Source: Nonomuraea sp. MG754425 (GTDB taxonomy: Bacteria > Actinomycetota > Actinomycetes > Streptosporangiales > Streptosporangiaceae). From it: a stretch of DNA of 64,000 nucleotides. The position numbers and the translations under genes are program-made. The notes below the pieces were generated by a model, which worked only from the letters and a program-made list of their open reading frames with translations, was not told where the DNA came from and searched no databases. This document shows, piece after piece, positions 34,327 to 42,797 of this stretch; position 1 is the first letter of the stretch; the number at the start of each line of letters is the position of its first letter. Location: positions 140,792 through 204,791 of the forward strand of contig NZ_SSXE01000017.1 of NCBI RefSeq assembly GCF_021699195.1. The letters are read 5' to 3'.

Positions 34327-34911
34327 ATGGCCGAGCACCCCGATTACATTGCGGACCGTCAGGTGCGCCCCTCCGACGAGGACCGTGACCGGGTGGCCCA
34401 GCGACTCCAGGAGGCTGCCGCCGCGGGCCGGATCGAGCTGACCGAACTGGACCAGCGGCTGGCGGAGATTTACGGGGCCAAGACCCAGGGCGAGCTCGGG
34501 TACGCGGGGCGCGGCCTTCCCGGGCCGACCCGGACGGACTCGCTGGTGGTGCGGGACGAGCCCGGCTCACGCTTCGCCATCAGCGTGTTCGGCTGGTTCA
34601 GCCGCAAGGGCCGCTGGGTCGCCCCGCGCGTGTTCACGTCGTTGTCGGTGTTCGGCGGTGGTGAGATCGACCTGCGTGACGCCCGCTTCGCGAGTCAGGA
34701 GATCCGGGTGCGCGCCTTCGCCCTGTGGGGGTACACGGAGGTCGTCGTGCCCGACGACGTGGAGGTCGAGGTCAAGGGCTTCGGCCTGTTCGGCGCGTTC
34801 GACAGGAGCGCCGTCCGCAGCAGGCGGGGGACGCCGCGGATCGTCATCAGTGGCCTCGCCCTGTTCGGCGGCGTCGGCACGAAGGCCAAGGCCGCGCCCG
34901 ACCGTGACTGA
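34327..34911 (+). CDS. DUF1707 and LiaF-like domain protein
   Basis: 194 aa. The N-terminus has the DUF1707 motif RPSDEDRDRVAQRLQEAAAAGRIELTELDQRLAEIYGAKTQGEL. The rest (ISVFGWFSRKGRWVAPRVFTSLSVFGGGEIDLRDA, GYTEVVVPDDVEVEVKG, RIVISGLALFGGV) is a beta-rich repeat like the C-terminal domain of LiaF-type proteins. No membrane segment is present, so it is probably cytosolic or peripheral. The TetR gene upstream may control it. Cellular role not established for the family. Confidence 0.88.
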   Translation: MAEHPDYIADRQVRPSDEDRDRVAQRLQEAAAAGRIELTELDQRLAEIYGAKTQGELGYAGRGLPGPTRTDSLVVRDEPGSRFAISVFGWFSRKGRWVAPRVFTSLSVFGGGEIDLRDARFASQEIRVRAFALWGYTEVVVPDDVEVEVKGFGLFGAFDRSAVRSRRGTPRIVISGLALFGGVGTKAKAAPDRD

Positions 34912-35174
34912 CGGCGGGTTCATTCCCGGTCGGCGGTCTCGGCCGCCCACGCGCGCAGCCCGTCCAGAAAGCCCTCCCGCCGCTGGAGCGTGAGCCTGTC
35001 CATCGCGCGCAACCCGGGACAACCATCGCCGCGTCCGGCGGAACCGCCAGCGGATCGTCGGTCAGAACACCCCCAGCATGCGCACCATGCCCACTGCACA
35101 GCCCAGCCGAGCTTGCCGTTTCGACGCCGGCGCATCCAAGGCACTGCGTAGGTGGTGTGGCATCCCTCGGCGTT
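34912..35174. other. Intergenic, no confident gene
   Basis: About 260 bp. A - strand piece ending LTLQRREGFLDGLRAWAAETADRE at 34920 is open but has no recognisable domain or good start. Nothing else stands out. Confidence 0.3.
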
Positions 35175-35333
35175 TCACGGCTCCAGGCGGGTGAGGTCGA
35201 GCTGGGCCAGCCGGTCGGGGCCGGACAGGATGTCGAGGGCGGCGATCCTGGAGCCGAGCATGCGGTAGGCGACCGTCTTCAGATGGGGACGGTGCCCCTG
35301 GAACCGGTCGGCCAGGAAGTCATGGGACGTCAC
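35175..35333 (-). pseudogene. ECF sigma factor gene reduced to its two ends by an internal deletion
   Basis: 52 codons from GTG 35333, with AGAGGAA upstream, to TGA. The first 28 residues (SHDFLADRFQGHRPHLKTVAYRMLGS) are the start of an ECF sigma region 2. The last 24 (IAALDILSGPDRLAQLDLTRLEP) are the typical end of an ECF sigma factor with an NTF2-like tail. Everything between, about 230 residues, is missing, yet the frame is preserved. No sigma function can remain. A tiny product could still be made. Confidence 0.75.
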
Positions 35334-35458
35334 GATCGCGTTCCTCTCCATCGGCGACGCACCCGGTCACCTTTCCCCGGGATCGTCCGTCATGCCGGCG
35401 ACCGACACCTATTCACGAAGGGTTGCCGAACGATGAGCAGGACGGATGTCCACGGGTG

Positions 35459-36829
35459 ATGGACGGCACCATCGTGACCGTGGGCCTGCCCGTCATCGGA
35501 GCCGGGCTCGGCATCGCCGAGGCCGACCTGGACTGGCTGCTCACCGCCTACGCCCTGGCCTTCGGCGGTCTGCTGCTCGCCGGCGGCCGCGCCGGCGACC
35601 TGTTCGGCCGGCGCCGGCTGTTTCGCGCCGGGCTGGTCGTCTTCCTGGCCGCGTCCCTGCTGGGCGGCGTGGCCGGCACCGGGGCCGTGCTGATCGCCGC
35701 CCGGCTGTTGCAGGGCGTCGGCGCCGCGATCGTCACCCCGGCCGCGCTGTCCCTGCTCGCCGACACCTTCCCCGCCGGACCGGAGCGGAACAAGGCGCTC
35801 GGCGTGTACGGCGCGATGGGCGGCCTGGGCTCGGTCGCCGGCCTGCTTCTGGGCGGCGCGCTCGCCGAATACGCGGGCTGGCGATGGATCATGTTCGTCA
35901 ACATCCCCATCGCGTTCCTGGTGCTCACCGGATCCTCCGTCCTGGTGCCCGGCACCCGCGAGCGCGGCGGACTCGACCTGCCCGGCGCGGCCACCGTGAC
36001 GCTCGCCCTCGGCGCGCTGGTGTACGCGATCAACCTGGTCGGCTCGCACGGTGTCGGGGACGGGCTCACCCTGGCCTTCGGCGCGCTTGCCGTGGCCCTG
36101 TTCGTGGTGTTCGCGTTCATCCAGCGCACGGCGCGCGGCCCGATGCTGCCCCCGGACGTACTTGCCGACCGCGGCAGGCTCGGCGCCAACCTGGTCATGC
36201 TGCTCATGGGCGCCGGTCAGCTGGCCACGTTCTACTTCCTCACCCTCTACATGCAGACGATCAAGCAGTATTCGCCCATGACCACCGGCCTGGCCTACCT
36301 GCCGTTCGCGATCGGCATCGGCCTCGGCTCCGGCGTCATCGGCCCCAGACTGCAGGCCCGCACCTCCACCAGGATCGTCCTGACGATCGGGATGGCGGTG
36401 GCCGCCGCGGCGATGGGCTGGTTCAGCCTACTGCCCCCGGACCAGAATCCGCTGCTCGTGCTGCTGCCCGCCCAACTGACAGGCGGCATCGGACTGGGCA
36501 TCGGCTTCGTCGCGGCCACCATCGGCGGCGTGAAGGGCGTCGCACCGCGCGACTCCGGCATCGCCTCCGGCCTGGTCAACACCAGCCAGCAGATCGGCGG
36601 CGCCCTCGGCCTGGCCGTCCTGGCCGGCATCGCCGTCACCGCCACCACGAGCAGGCCCCCGGGCACACCCCTGCCCGACGCGCTCACCAGCGGCTACACC
36701 ACCGGCCTGCTCGGCGCGGGCGGCTTCTACGTGGCCGCGATCCTCACCGCCGTCCTCCTCCTGCGCCCCCGGCCCACGAACCGGGACACCGAGCCCACGC
36801 CAGGAACCCTCGGCAGCACGCCCGGCTGA
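35459..36829 (+). CDS. MFS drug efflux transporter (DHA2/EmrB-QacA type), N-terminus shortened
   Basis: 456 aa from ATG 35459. Typical 14-helix efflux pump: MDGTIVTVGLPVIGAGLGI (motif D region), LLAGGRAGDLFGRRR (motif A), LLQGVGAAIVTPAALSLLADTFP (motif B/C) and NIPIAFL. The family normally has about 25-30 more residues, including the first half of helix 1, before the DGTIVTV segment. Just upstream, ATGAGCAGGACGG with a ribosome site starts an 8-codon frame that stops at TGA overlapping this start, as if a short piece had been deleted. May be inactive. It lies next to the methyltransferase-prenyltransferase pair. Confidence 0.8.
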   Translation: MDGTIVTVGLPVIGAGLGIAEADLDWLLTAYALAFGGLLLAGGRAGDLFGRRRLFRAGLVVFLAASLLGGVAGTGAVLIAARLLQGVGAAIVTPAALSLLADTFPAGPERNKALGVYGAMGGLGSVAGLLLGGALAEYAGWRWIMFVNIPIAFLVLTGSSVLVPGTRERGGLDLPGAATVTLALGALVYAINLVGSHGVGDGLTLAFGALAVALFVVFAFIQRTARGPMLPPDVLADRGRLGANLVMLLMGAGQLATFYFLTLYMQTIKQYSPMTTGLAYLPFAIGIGLGSGVIGPRLQARTSTRIVLTIGMAVAAAAMGWFSLLPPDQNPLLVLLPAQLTGGIGLGIGFVAATIGGVKGVAPRDSGIASGLVNTSQQIGGALGLAVLAGIAVTATTSRPPGTPLPDALTSGYTTGLLGAGGFYVAAILTAVLLLRPRPTNRDTEPTPGTLGSTPG

Positions 36830-37055
36830 CATCGACCACCCCAACCGGTCGCCTTCGCTCCACCCGATCCGTCAGAGCAGCGGTCCACCAACTGAGACCC
36901 CGAAGGGAGACCCCGCGATACAGAAACGTGCCGTCGGCGTCGACAGGCACACCCGATTCCCTCCGCGACTGAGATCGTTTTGGATGCCACCGCCCGACCG
37001 GTTCCCGCCCGGCGTACCGTTCAATGACGTCCAGCCCCATCCGCGGAGGCGGTCC

Positions 37056-37940
37056 ATGTCTGACACGGCGGAGCACGCAACCGGCTACCTTCTCGGTCAT
37101 GCGGCACTGGAACAGCGCAGGCTGCTCATCCAGGCGTCCTACGTACGCCCCTGGACGGCACGGCTGCTACGCCGCGCCGGGCTCACCGAGGGCATGTCCG
37201 TCCTGGACGTCGGGTCGGGGCTGGGCGACGTCGCGTTCATCGCCGCGGAGATCGTCGGCCCCGGCGGGCGCGTGGTCGGCGTCGAACGCGAGCCCGCCGC
37301 CGTGGACACGGCACGCCGGCGCGCCGCGTCCGCCGCGTTCACGGACATCGTGAGCTTCACCAACGCCGATCTGGCGGAGTTCGATCCGGTGGGGTCCGGC
37401 GCCGCGTGGCGACCGTTCGACGCGCTGGTCGGCAGGTTCGTCCTGCAGTACCTGCCGGACCCGGCCGGCACGCTGCGCCGCCTGGCCGGGTTCGTCCGCC
37501 CCGGCGGCATCGTCGTCATGCACGACATGGACGTCTCCAACCCGGACGTCAGCGTCCCGCGCTGCGCACTCTGGAACGACTGCTACGCCCTGCTCGGCGC
37601 CCTGTTCCGCGCCCACGGGATCGCCCCGGACTTCGGCCGCCACCTCACCCGGGTGTTCCTGGACGCGGGCCTGCCGTGGCCGGATGTCGACTCCGGGGCC
37701 ATGACGGGCGGGAAACCCGGCTCGACCGTCTTCACCTGGCTCGGTAGCGCCGTCCAAGCCGTCGAACCGCTCCTGCGCCAGGCCGGCATCGCCCTGCCCG
37801 ACGGCCTGGTCGTCGACGACCAACTCGTCGCGACACTGGAGCGCGCGGTGCAGGAGAGCCGCAGCATGGTCCTGGGTAACACCCACTACGGGGCCTGGAC
37901 CCGTCTCAACGACGGCCCCCACCGATCGGAGCGCCCATGA
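37056..37940 (+). CDS. SAM-dependent methyltransferase
   Basis: 294 aa, GGAGG before ATG 37056. Motif I is VLDVGSGLGDVAFIAAEIVGPGGRVVGVE, followed by DALVGRFVLQYLPDPAGTLRRLAGFVRPGGIVVMHD, a class I small-molecule methyltransferase of the UbiE/MT11 type. The C-terminal portion (LDAGLPWPDVDSGAMTGG) varies in such enzymes and may define the acceptor. Its stop overlaps the start of the aromatic prenyltransferase (ATGA), so both enzymes probably act on one natural product. Confidence 0.9.
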   Translation: MSDTAEHATGYLLGHAALEQRRLLIQASYVRPWTARLLRRAGLTEGMSVLDVGSGLGDVAFIAAEIVGPGGRVVGVEREPAAVDTARRRAASAAFTDIVSFTNADLAEFDPVGSGAAWRPFDALVGRFVLQYLPDPAGTLRRLAGFVRPGGIVVMHDMDVSNPDVSVPRCALWNDCYALLGALFRAHGIAPDFGRHLTRVFLDAGLPWPDVDSGAMTGGKPGSTVFTWLGSAVQAVEPLLRQAGIALPDGLVVDDQLVATLERAVQESRSMVLGNTHYGAWTRLNDGPHRSERP

Positions 37941-38884
37941 CCACCTCACTCGCGTTCTCCCCCGACCGGTTCCTGCGCGACATCAGGACGACCGCCGACG
38001 CGATCGGTGCGGCCTACTCCGAACCGGTGACACGGACGGTCCTGAACGCCTACCCCGGCAGCTTCCGCGACGGCGCCGTCCTGTGGCGCACCACCGACGC
38101 ACCCGGCGGCCCGCTCAACTACCGGTTCTACGAACGCCGCCGCACCGACTCGATCGGCACCGCGATCCGCGCCGGACTCCTGGACCCGGGCCACCCGCTG
38201 ATCGACCTGATCGCCTCCTGGAGCGCGCTGTACGGCGACGCCGCCACCGAACTCTGCGACTTCGACGCCGCACGCGGCCTCGCCAAGACCTGGGTCTACC
38301 TGGGTGGGATGCGCCCGGTCGAGCAGGTGCTCGGCGCGTCCCACGTCCCCCGGGCACTGCGCCTGCACGAGCCGCGCTTCCGCGCGCTGGGGCTGACCTC
38401 CGTGCGTCACGTCGCCGTCGACTATCACGGCGGCAGCGCCAACCTCTACTTCCGGACGTCCCGCAAGATCACCCCCGACACGGCCGAAGAGCTGATCGCC
38501 CTGGCGGGCGGCAACCCGCCCGAGCCGACCCTGCTCGACGACATGGCGGCCTTCACACCGTCCGACGGACACACCTTCTCCGTGACCATGAGCGTGCCCG
38601 ACGGACAGATCCACCGCGTCGGGTTCTACGCCCTCAAACTGCCCGCCAACCGGTTCCCCACCATCGACGAACGCCTGACCACCTTCTTCCGAACCGCCCC
38701 CTCCAGAGACGAGGAGGAGATGAACGCCATCGCCTGGTCCTTCGGCCCCGGCGGCCAGGACTACACCAAAGCCGAACGTAGCTACAGCGGGCGCCTGGTC
38801 GAACTCATGAAGACCTGGAACAGTCCCATGACCGCCGCGAAAGGACCAGCACCGCACTCGACGGCTGACGGCCGCCCATCGTGA
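37937..38884 (+). CDS. ABBA-fold aromatic prenyltransferase (NphB/CloQ family)
   Basis: 315 aa, full family length. Landmarks: LNYRFYERRRTDSIGTAIRAGLLDPGHPL, KTWVYLGGMRPVEQVL, HVAVDYHGGSANLYFRT, HTFSVTMSVPDGQIHRVGFYALKLP, FFRTAPSRDEEEMNAIAWSFG and QDYTKAERSYSGRLVELM. These are the strands and diphosphate-contacting residues of the soluble, Mg-independent or weakly dependent aromatic prenyltransferases of actinomycete secondary metabolism. Such enzymes attach DMAPP or GPP to phenols, naphthoquinones, phenazines or indoles. No polyketide synthase or other scaffold gene is in the window, so the acceptor is made elsewhere. Confidence 0.93.
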   Translation: MTTSLAFSPDRFLRDIRTTADAIGAAYSEPVTRTVLNAYPGSFRDGAVLWRTTDAPGGPLNYRFYERRRTDSIGTAIRAGLLDPGHPLIDLIASWSALYGDAATELCDFDAARGLAKTWVYLGGMRPVEQVLGASHVPRALRLHEPRFRALGLTSVRHVAVDYHGGSANLYFRTSRKITPDTAEELIALAGGNPPEPTLLDDMAAFTPSDGHTFSVTMSVPDGQIHRVGFYALKLPANRFPTIDERLTTFFRTAPSRDEEEMNAIAWSFGPGGQDYTKAERSYSGRLVELMKTWNSPMTAAKGPAPHSTADGRPS

Positions 38885-38915
38885 CCACCAGCACGGCACA
38901 GCCGGACACCGTCAC

Positions 38916-39428
38916 ATGGAAGTGACCCCAGAGCGGGTCACGGTGCTGCGCGGCGATGTGCCGTGCCCGGGTGTCCGGGTTGGCCGGGTCGCAGCGTACG
39001 AGTTCGACATCCCGGAAGGGATCTACGTTCGCCCGGACGCAGGGCGCCGGCAACGTGCCTTCCTGCTCCTGGATGAATCGGTACAGCTCAACCAGCCCGT
39101 GGTGTTCAAGCCGGAACGCGCTGGCTGGTGGTACATCGACCTGGTCGAGATCCGGGAGAGCGGCGACATGATCCGCGTGACCGACCACTACGTCGACTTC
39201 ATCGTCGGTCCGCCCGGACGTCCTTACCGGGTACTGGATCTGCACGAGCTGGGCGAGGCGCTGACGTCGGGAGAACTCACCACGCGGCAGGTCGCGCACA
39301 TCCTGGCCGCTGCCCAAGCCTTCGCCGACAAGTACCTGCAGGGCGAGGAACACTACGGGCAGCAGTGGCCGGACTTCCCACCGGCCGCGCTGGCACCCGT
39401 GCGTGAGGTCGACATTCCCGGCTGCTGA
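38916..39428 (+). CDS. DUF402 domain protein (FomD-like)
   Basis: 170 aa. The DUF402 core is seen as WYIDLVEIRESGDMIRVTDHYVDFIVGPPGRPYRVLDLHELGEAL, followed by an all-helical end. Related proteins are metal-dependent phosphatases acting on nucleotide-like substrates. It starts 31 bp after the prenyltransferase, so it might share its transcript; a link to the same pathway is only positional. Confidence 0.8.
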   Translation: MEVTPERVTVLRGDVPCPGVRVGRVAAYEFDIPEGIYVRPDAGRRQRAFLLLDESVQLNQPVVFKPERAGWWYIDLVEIRESGDMIRVTDHYVDFIVGPPGRPYRVLDLHELGEALTSGELTTRQVAHILAAAQAFADKYLQGEEHYGQQWPDFPPAALAPVREVDIPGC

Positions 39429-39500
39429 AAGTGCTCATGAGATGAGCGCTTTGCCTGGAAGGATCGATCTCACAAGCCACCGAACGGAAGGCAGCAGGAC

Positions 39501-39914
39501 ATGCTCCGCGGACTCACCACCATCAGCTTCCACGCCCAAGACGTCGCCGCCGCCCGCGACTGGTACGCCGAGTTCCTCGGCGTACCGGCCTACTTCCAGC
39601 GGCCCGAGCAGGGCGACCCTGCCTACGTGGAGTTCCGCGTCGGCGACTACCAGCACGAACTCGGCATCATCGACACGCGGTACGCCCCGGACGGCTGGAG
39701 CACCGAGGACCGCGGGGCGATCGTCTACTGGGCCGTCGACGACCTGGAGGCGACTTGGGAGCGGCTGCTGGAGATGGGGGCCACCCCGTTCGAGAAGCCG
39801 ACCGAGCGCGGCCCCGGGTTCGTCACCGCCTCAGTGCGCGACCCGTTCGGCAACATCCTCGGCCTCATGGTCAACCACCACTACATGGACGTCCTCGCGG
39901 GCCGGAAGGGCTGA
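39501..39914 (+). CDS. VOC-superfamily (glyoxalase/bleomycin-resistance-like) protein
   Basis: 137 aa. Starts TTISFHAQDVAAARDWYAEFLGVPAYF and ends DPFGNILGLMVN, the two ends of the paired beta-alpha-beta-beta-beta modules. Candidate metal ligands are His in SFHAQD and a Glu/Gln in the second module. It starts behind GAAGGCAGCAGG and has its own spacing from neighbours. Substrate unknown. Confidence 0.88.
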   Translation: MLRGLTTISFHAQDVAAARDWYAEFLGVPAYFQRPEQGDPAYVEFRVGDYQHELGIIDTRYAPDGWSTEDRGAIVYWAVDDLEATWERLLEMGATPFEKPTERGPGFVTASVRDPFGNILGLMVNHHYMDVLAGRKG

Positions 39915-39919
39915 CCACG

Positions 39920-40336
39920 ATGACCGGCACGATGACCGGCGAGTTGACCGGCAACGCCCTGATCCTGCACGACGCCGCCGCCTGGAGAGCCTGGCTCGCC
40001 GAGCACCACGAGACCGCCCGCGACGTCTGGCTGCTGATCGCCAAGAAGAGCGGCGACGCGACGACCGTCACCCTCGACGAGGCCCTGGACGAGGCGCTGT
40101 GCCACGGCTGGATCGACAGCCACCGCAGGGCGTACGACGGCGACTACTACCTGCAGCGCTACTCGCCGCGCACCCGCCGGAGCCCGTGGTCCGCCATCAA
40201 CGTCGCCAAGGCCGAAGCGCTGACGGCCGCCGGCCGGATGCGCCCGGCGGGCCGCGCCGCGATCGAGACCGCCAAGACCGCCGGCCGCTGGTCCGCCCGG
40301 CCCGCGCCGCACGAACCGGCCGATGCGGCTCCGTGA
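39920..40336 (+). CDS. YdeI/OmpD-associated-family protein, C-terminally truncated
   Basis: 138 aa from ATG 39920, 5 bp after the VOC gene. The family pattern is clear: AAWRAWLAEHHETARDVWLLIAKK, TLDEALDEALCHGWIDSHRR and RYSPRTRRSPWSAINVAKAEAL. Family members run on another 50 residues or so. Here the protein ends HEPADAAP at a repeat unit and integrase remnant, which suggests the end was lost by insertion or recombination. Confidence 0.8.
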   Translation: MTGTMTGELTGNALILHDAAAWRAWLAEHHETARDVWLLIAKKSGDATTVTLDEALDEALCHGWIDSHRRAYDGDYYLQRYSPRTRRSPWSAINVAKAEALTAAGRMRPAGRAAIETAKTAGRWSARPAPHEPADAAP

Positions 40337-40337
40337 G

Positions 40338-40367
40338 GCCTTGCTGTAGTCCTGGGGAAATTTCCAA
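40338..40367 (-). repeat. 30-bp dispersed repeat, copy 1
   Basis: The - strand here matches the + strand at 44066-44095 in 27 of 30 positions; the shared core includes CCCCAGGACTACAGC. Copy 1 lies where the YdeI-like gene is truncated and next to an integrase remnant. It may be the end of a mobile element. Confidence 0.6.
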
Positions 40368-40449
40368 CGGGGTCTGCCTGAGCTGCGACGATGCACGGCT
40401 CTGTGACTGTGGTGTCGATTCGCTTTCGGTGAAGGCGAACGCCATGACG

Positions 40450-40850
40450 GGTAGGACAGCCGGCCGCGCCGGGTGGTGGGGTCGATGTCGCCGTCCACGG
40501 GCACTCTGGGGCCGGAGGTGGGAGCGCGGCGGTCGGCCAGGAACACCGGCCCGCTCGTGCGGCCGGCCAGCAGTCGGGCCGTGGGGGTGGCCCAATGTAC
40601 GTACTCGATCGCGCCGCCCTTGGAGGTGACGCGGGCCCGGCGGAACTCGGGATCGAGGTCTTCGATGTTCAGGGTGAGGATCTCCTCGGAGCGGGCGGCC
40701 GTCTCATTCAGCAGCCGCCAGAGCAGCCGTTCTCGCAGGGCGTGCGAAGCGTCGGTGAACAGCGTCTCCAGCCGGGTGCGGGGGATGGAGCGGCCGCCGC
40801 GGCGGGCGCTCTTGCGACGCTCCAGCGGGCGGGCCGGCGGCCGGATGTGA
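40450..40850 (-). pseudogene. Tyrosine integrase fragment
   Basis: One open frame on the - strand reads RTRLETLFTDASHALRERLLWRLLNETAARSEEILTLNIEDLD (catalytic Arg I in AARSEE), VTSKGGAIEYVHWATPTARLLAGR (catalytic Lys) and FLADRRAPTSGPRVPVDGDIDPTTRRGRLSY. It then loses homology near 40450. The HxxR and tyrosine parts and the N-terminal domain are missing. It is a different integrase from the remnant at 2270. The 130 bp on to 40985 show no gene. Confidence 0.8.
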
Positions 40851-40985
40851 CAGATAAGTCATAGAAGCGTGCGGTCAGGAGCACCCTCCTGGCTGCCCAC
40901 GTTTGGCCGCGATTCATGATTCGCGTGATCTGATCACCGATTCCAGCAACCCACGTACGTCACCGGCTGTAGCCGATGATGAAGG

Positions 40986-42797
40986 TTAGTGGGGCGTGCT
41001 CGCCGGCTGGGCGCGCGCATGCCGGAGGGTCAGCAGCGTGCGGAACGCGAGCACGTACAGCACGAGCGAGGTCGCGGCGAGAACGACAATGGCCGGGACC
41101 TGCAGCGCGGGCGGGAGGCCGAGGGGGAAGGTCCAGAAGGTACGGCTCGGCGTGCGGGTCGCCAGGTTGACGAGGGACAGCACCGCCGACAACAGCGGAG
41201 TCCAAGCAGTCCCCAGGCACAGGCCGATCAGGAACGTACGCCGGCCGTGGCCCGGCAGGGGGGCCGCGACTCGCCCCGTTGTGGCGGATCGCCCGGTGCG
41301 CAGCCGGAACAGCAGTTCCGGGCCCGCTGTCTGCAGCCGGCGATAGGCGATCCGGCCGAACAGCCACGCGTAGCCGGCTCCGGTCACGACGGCGAGTGCC
41401 ACGCCGGCCCACTGCAACACGATCAGGTTCATGAGGTGGCCGGCGGTGATGGCGGCGGCCGACGGCAGCGCGCACGCGGCGATGAGGCCGATCATCGCCC
41501 AGACCAGCCCGACGATGTTCGGGCCGTCGGCGGCGGCGTTTCCGGTACGGCGATGCACGTCCGGCATCCGGACCGGTGCCATCACCGACAGCAGGACCAC
41601 GAGGCCGGCGCCGGCGCCGAGCGCGACGGCCTGCAGAGCCAGTGCGGGCGGCCAGGCCCAAGGGAGCCCCGACAGGGCGGTTCCGGCGACGGTGGCCATG
41701 ACGCTCAGCGGAGCCACCTTCAGCAGCCAGGCGAGTTGCCGGCCACGCACGTCCGTCCGCTCCGCGCCCGGTCGCATCAGGGTCAGCCACAGAGCGGTGC
41801 CGTCGGTGCTGAAGAGTGTCGAGGCTGCGGCCGCCGCCATCCAGGTGATCGCGGCGCCGGTCCACGGCAGGTACCAGGTGAGATCGATGGCCAGCGGCAT
41901 CAGGCACAGGGACAGGCCGAACGCGATCGCGAAGTACCAGTGGTAGGAGCGCAGCGTGTCCCGCGACCACTCGCGCAGTTCCTTGGTCGCGACCGCGCCG
42001 AGCGGGGTCGCGGGAAGGTGCCGCACCAGGAGCCCGTCGCCGGCCGGGTGCCGGGTCCGGCGGGCGAGAACACCGCTCATGCGCCGATCGAGCAGCCGGA
42101 CCCAGGCGGCCAGCAGCATGACGATCAGGAGCGTGAGCCCGGTCAACGCGCTGACGCACACAAGCCAGTCGGCCCTCGCCGCCGCCTGCACTGCGACGAT
42201 CCCCCAGTTGGGGGGCAGGACCAGCAGCCAGCGGCTGACGTCCACGTCATGGCGCGCGAGCGCGAGCGCGACGATGCCGATGTTGGACGCTGCGGCGATG
42301 GCCGCCGCCCACGGCAGCGCGACGAGCGCGGCGCCGAGCCGGGTGCGCATCACCTCGCCGAGCAGACCCACGACCACCCGCGAGGCGAGGATCACCAGGA
42401 CGAGTTGTGCGGCCGCGGCGGGCACCGCGACCAGTCCGGGAAGCACACCGAGGCGGGCGCCGAACACGACCAATGAGGCGAACGCCACCGCGGTGATCAC
42501 CGGTCCTGGACCCGCGAACGCGGCGGCCAGCAGTCCCCTGGCAAGCCCGCGCGCCGTCATCGGCAGCCGGGTGAAGTACTCGGGGCGCAGGCCGCCGTCG
42601 CCGCCGCCGGTGAACAGCGGCCCGATCAGCCAGCCGAGCGCCCACACGGCGAACGCGGCGGCGAGAACGTCCGCGGAGGTCCCGAAGATCAAGGTGGCCA
42701 CGGCGAGGAGAAGACCCGCCGGCACACCGGCGATCAGCATGCCGTTCGTGACACGCCACAGCAACTGCAGCCGCATGCGGATCAGGACGACAGCCAC
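40986..42797 (-). CDS. ABC exporter permease, large multi-span
   Basis: 603 aa from GTG 42797 with GGAAGGG just upstream, overlapping the ATPase gene by 16 bases. It has about twelve hydrophobic segments in two groups separated by a cytoplasmic stretch (RRTRHPAGDGLLVRHLPATPLGAVATKELREWSRD). This resembles ABC-2-type permeases that pair with a single ATPase, with GPLFTGGGDGGLRPEYFTRLPMTARGLARGLLAAAFAGPGPVI near the start. It exports an unknown compound, possibly lipid, peptide or drug. Confidence 0.8.
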   Translation of the reverse strand: MAVVLIRMRLQLLWRVTNGMLIAGVPAGLLLAVATLIFGTSADVLAAAFAVWALGWLIGPLFTGGGDGGLRPEYFTRLPMTARGLARGLLAAAFAGPGPVITAVAFASLVVFGARLGVLPGLVAVPAAAAQLVLVILASRVVVGLLGEVMRTRLGAALVALPWAAAIAAASNIGIVALALARHDVDVSRWLLVLPPNWGIVAVQAAARADWLVCVSALTGLTLLIVMLLAAWVRLLDRRMSGVLARRTRHPAGDGLLVRHLPATPLGAVATKELREWSRDTLRSYHWYFAIAFGLSLCLMPLAIDLTWYLPWTGAAITWMAAAAASTLFSTDGTALWLTLMRPGAERTDVRGRQLAWLLKVAPLSVMATVAGTALSGLPWAWPPALALQAVALGAGAGLVVLLSVMAPVRMPDVHRRTGNAAADGPNIVGLVWAMIGLIAACALPSAAAITAGHLMNLIVLQWAGVALAVVTGAGYAWLFGRIAYRRLQTAGPELLFRLRTGRSATTGRVAAPLPGHGRRTFLIGLCLGTAWTPLLSAVLSLVNLATRTPSRTFWTFPLGLPPALQVPAIVVLAATSLVLYVLAFRTLLTLRHARAQPASTPH

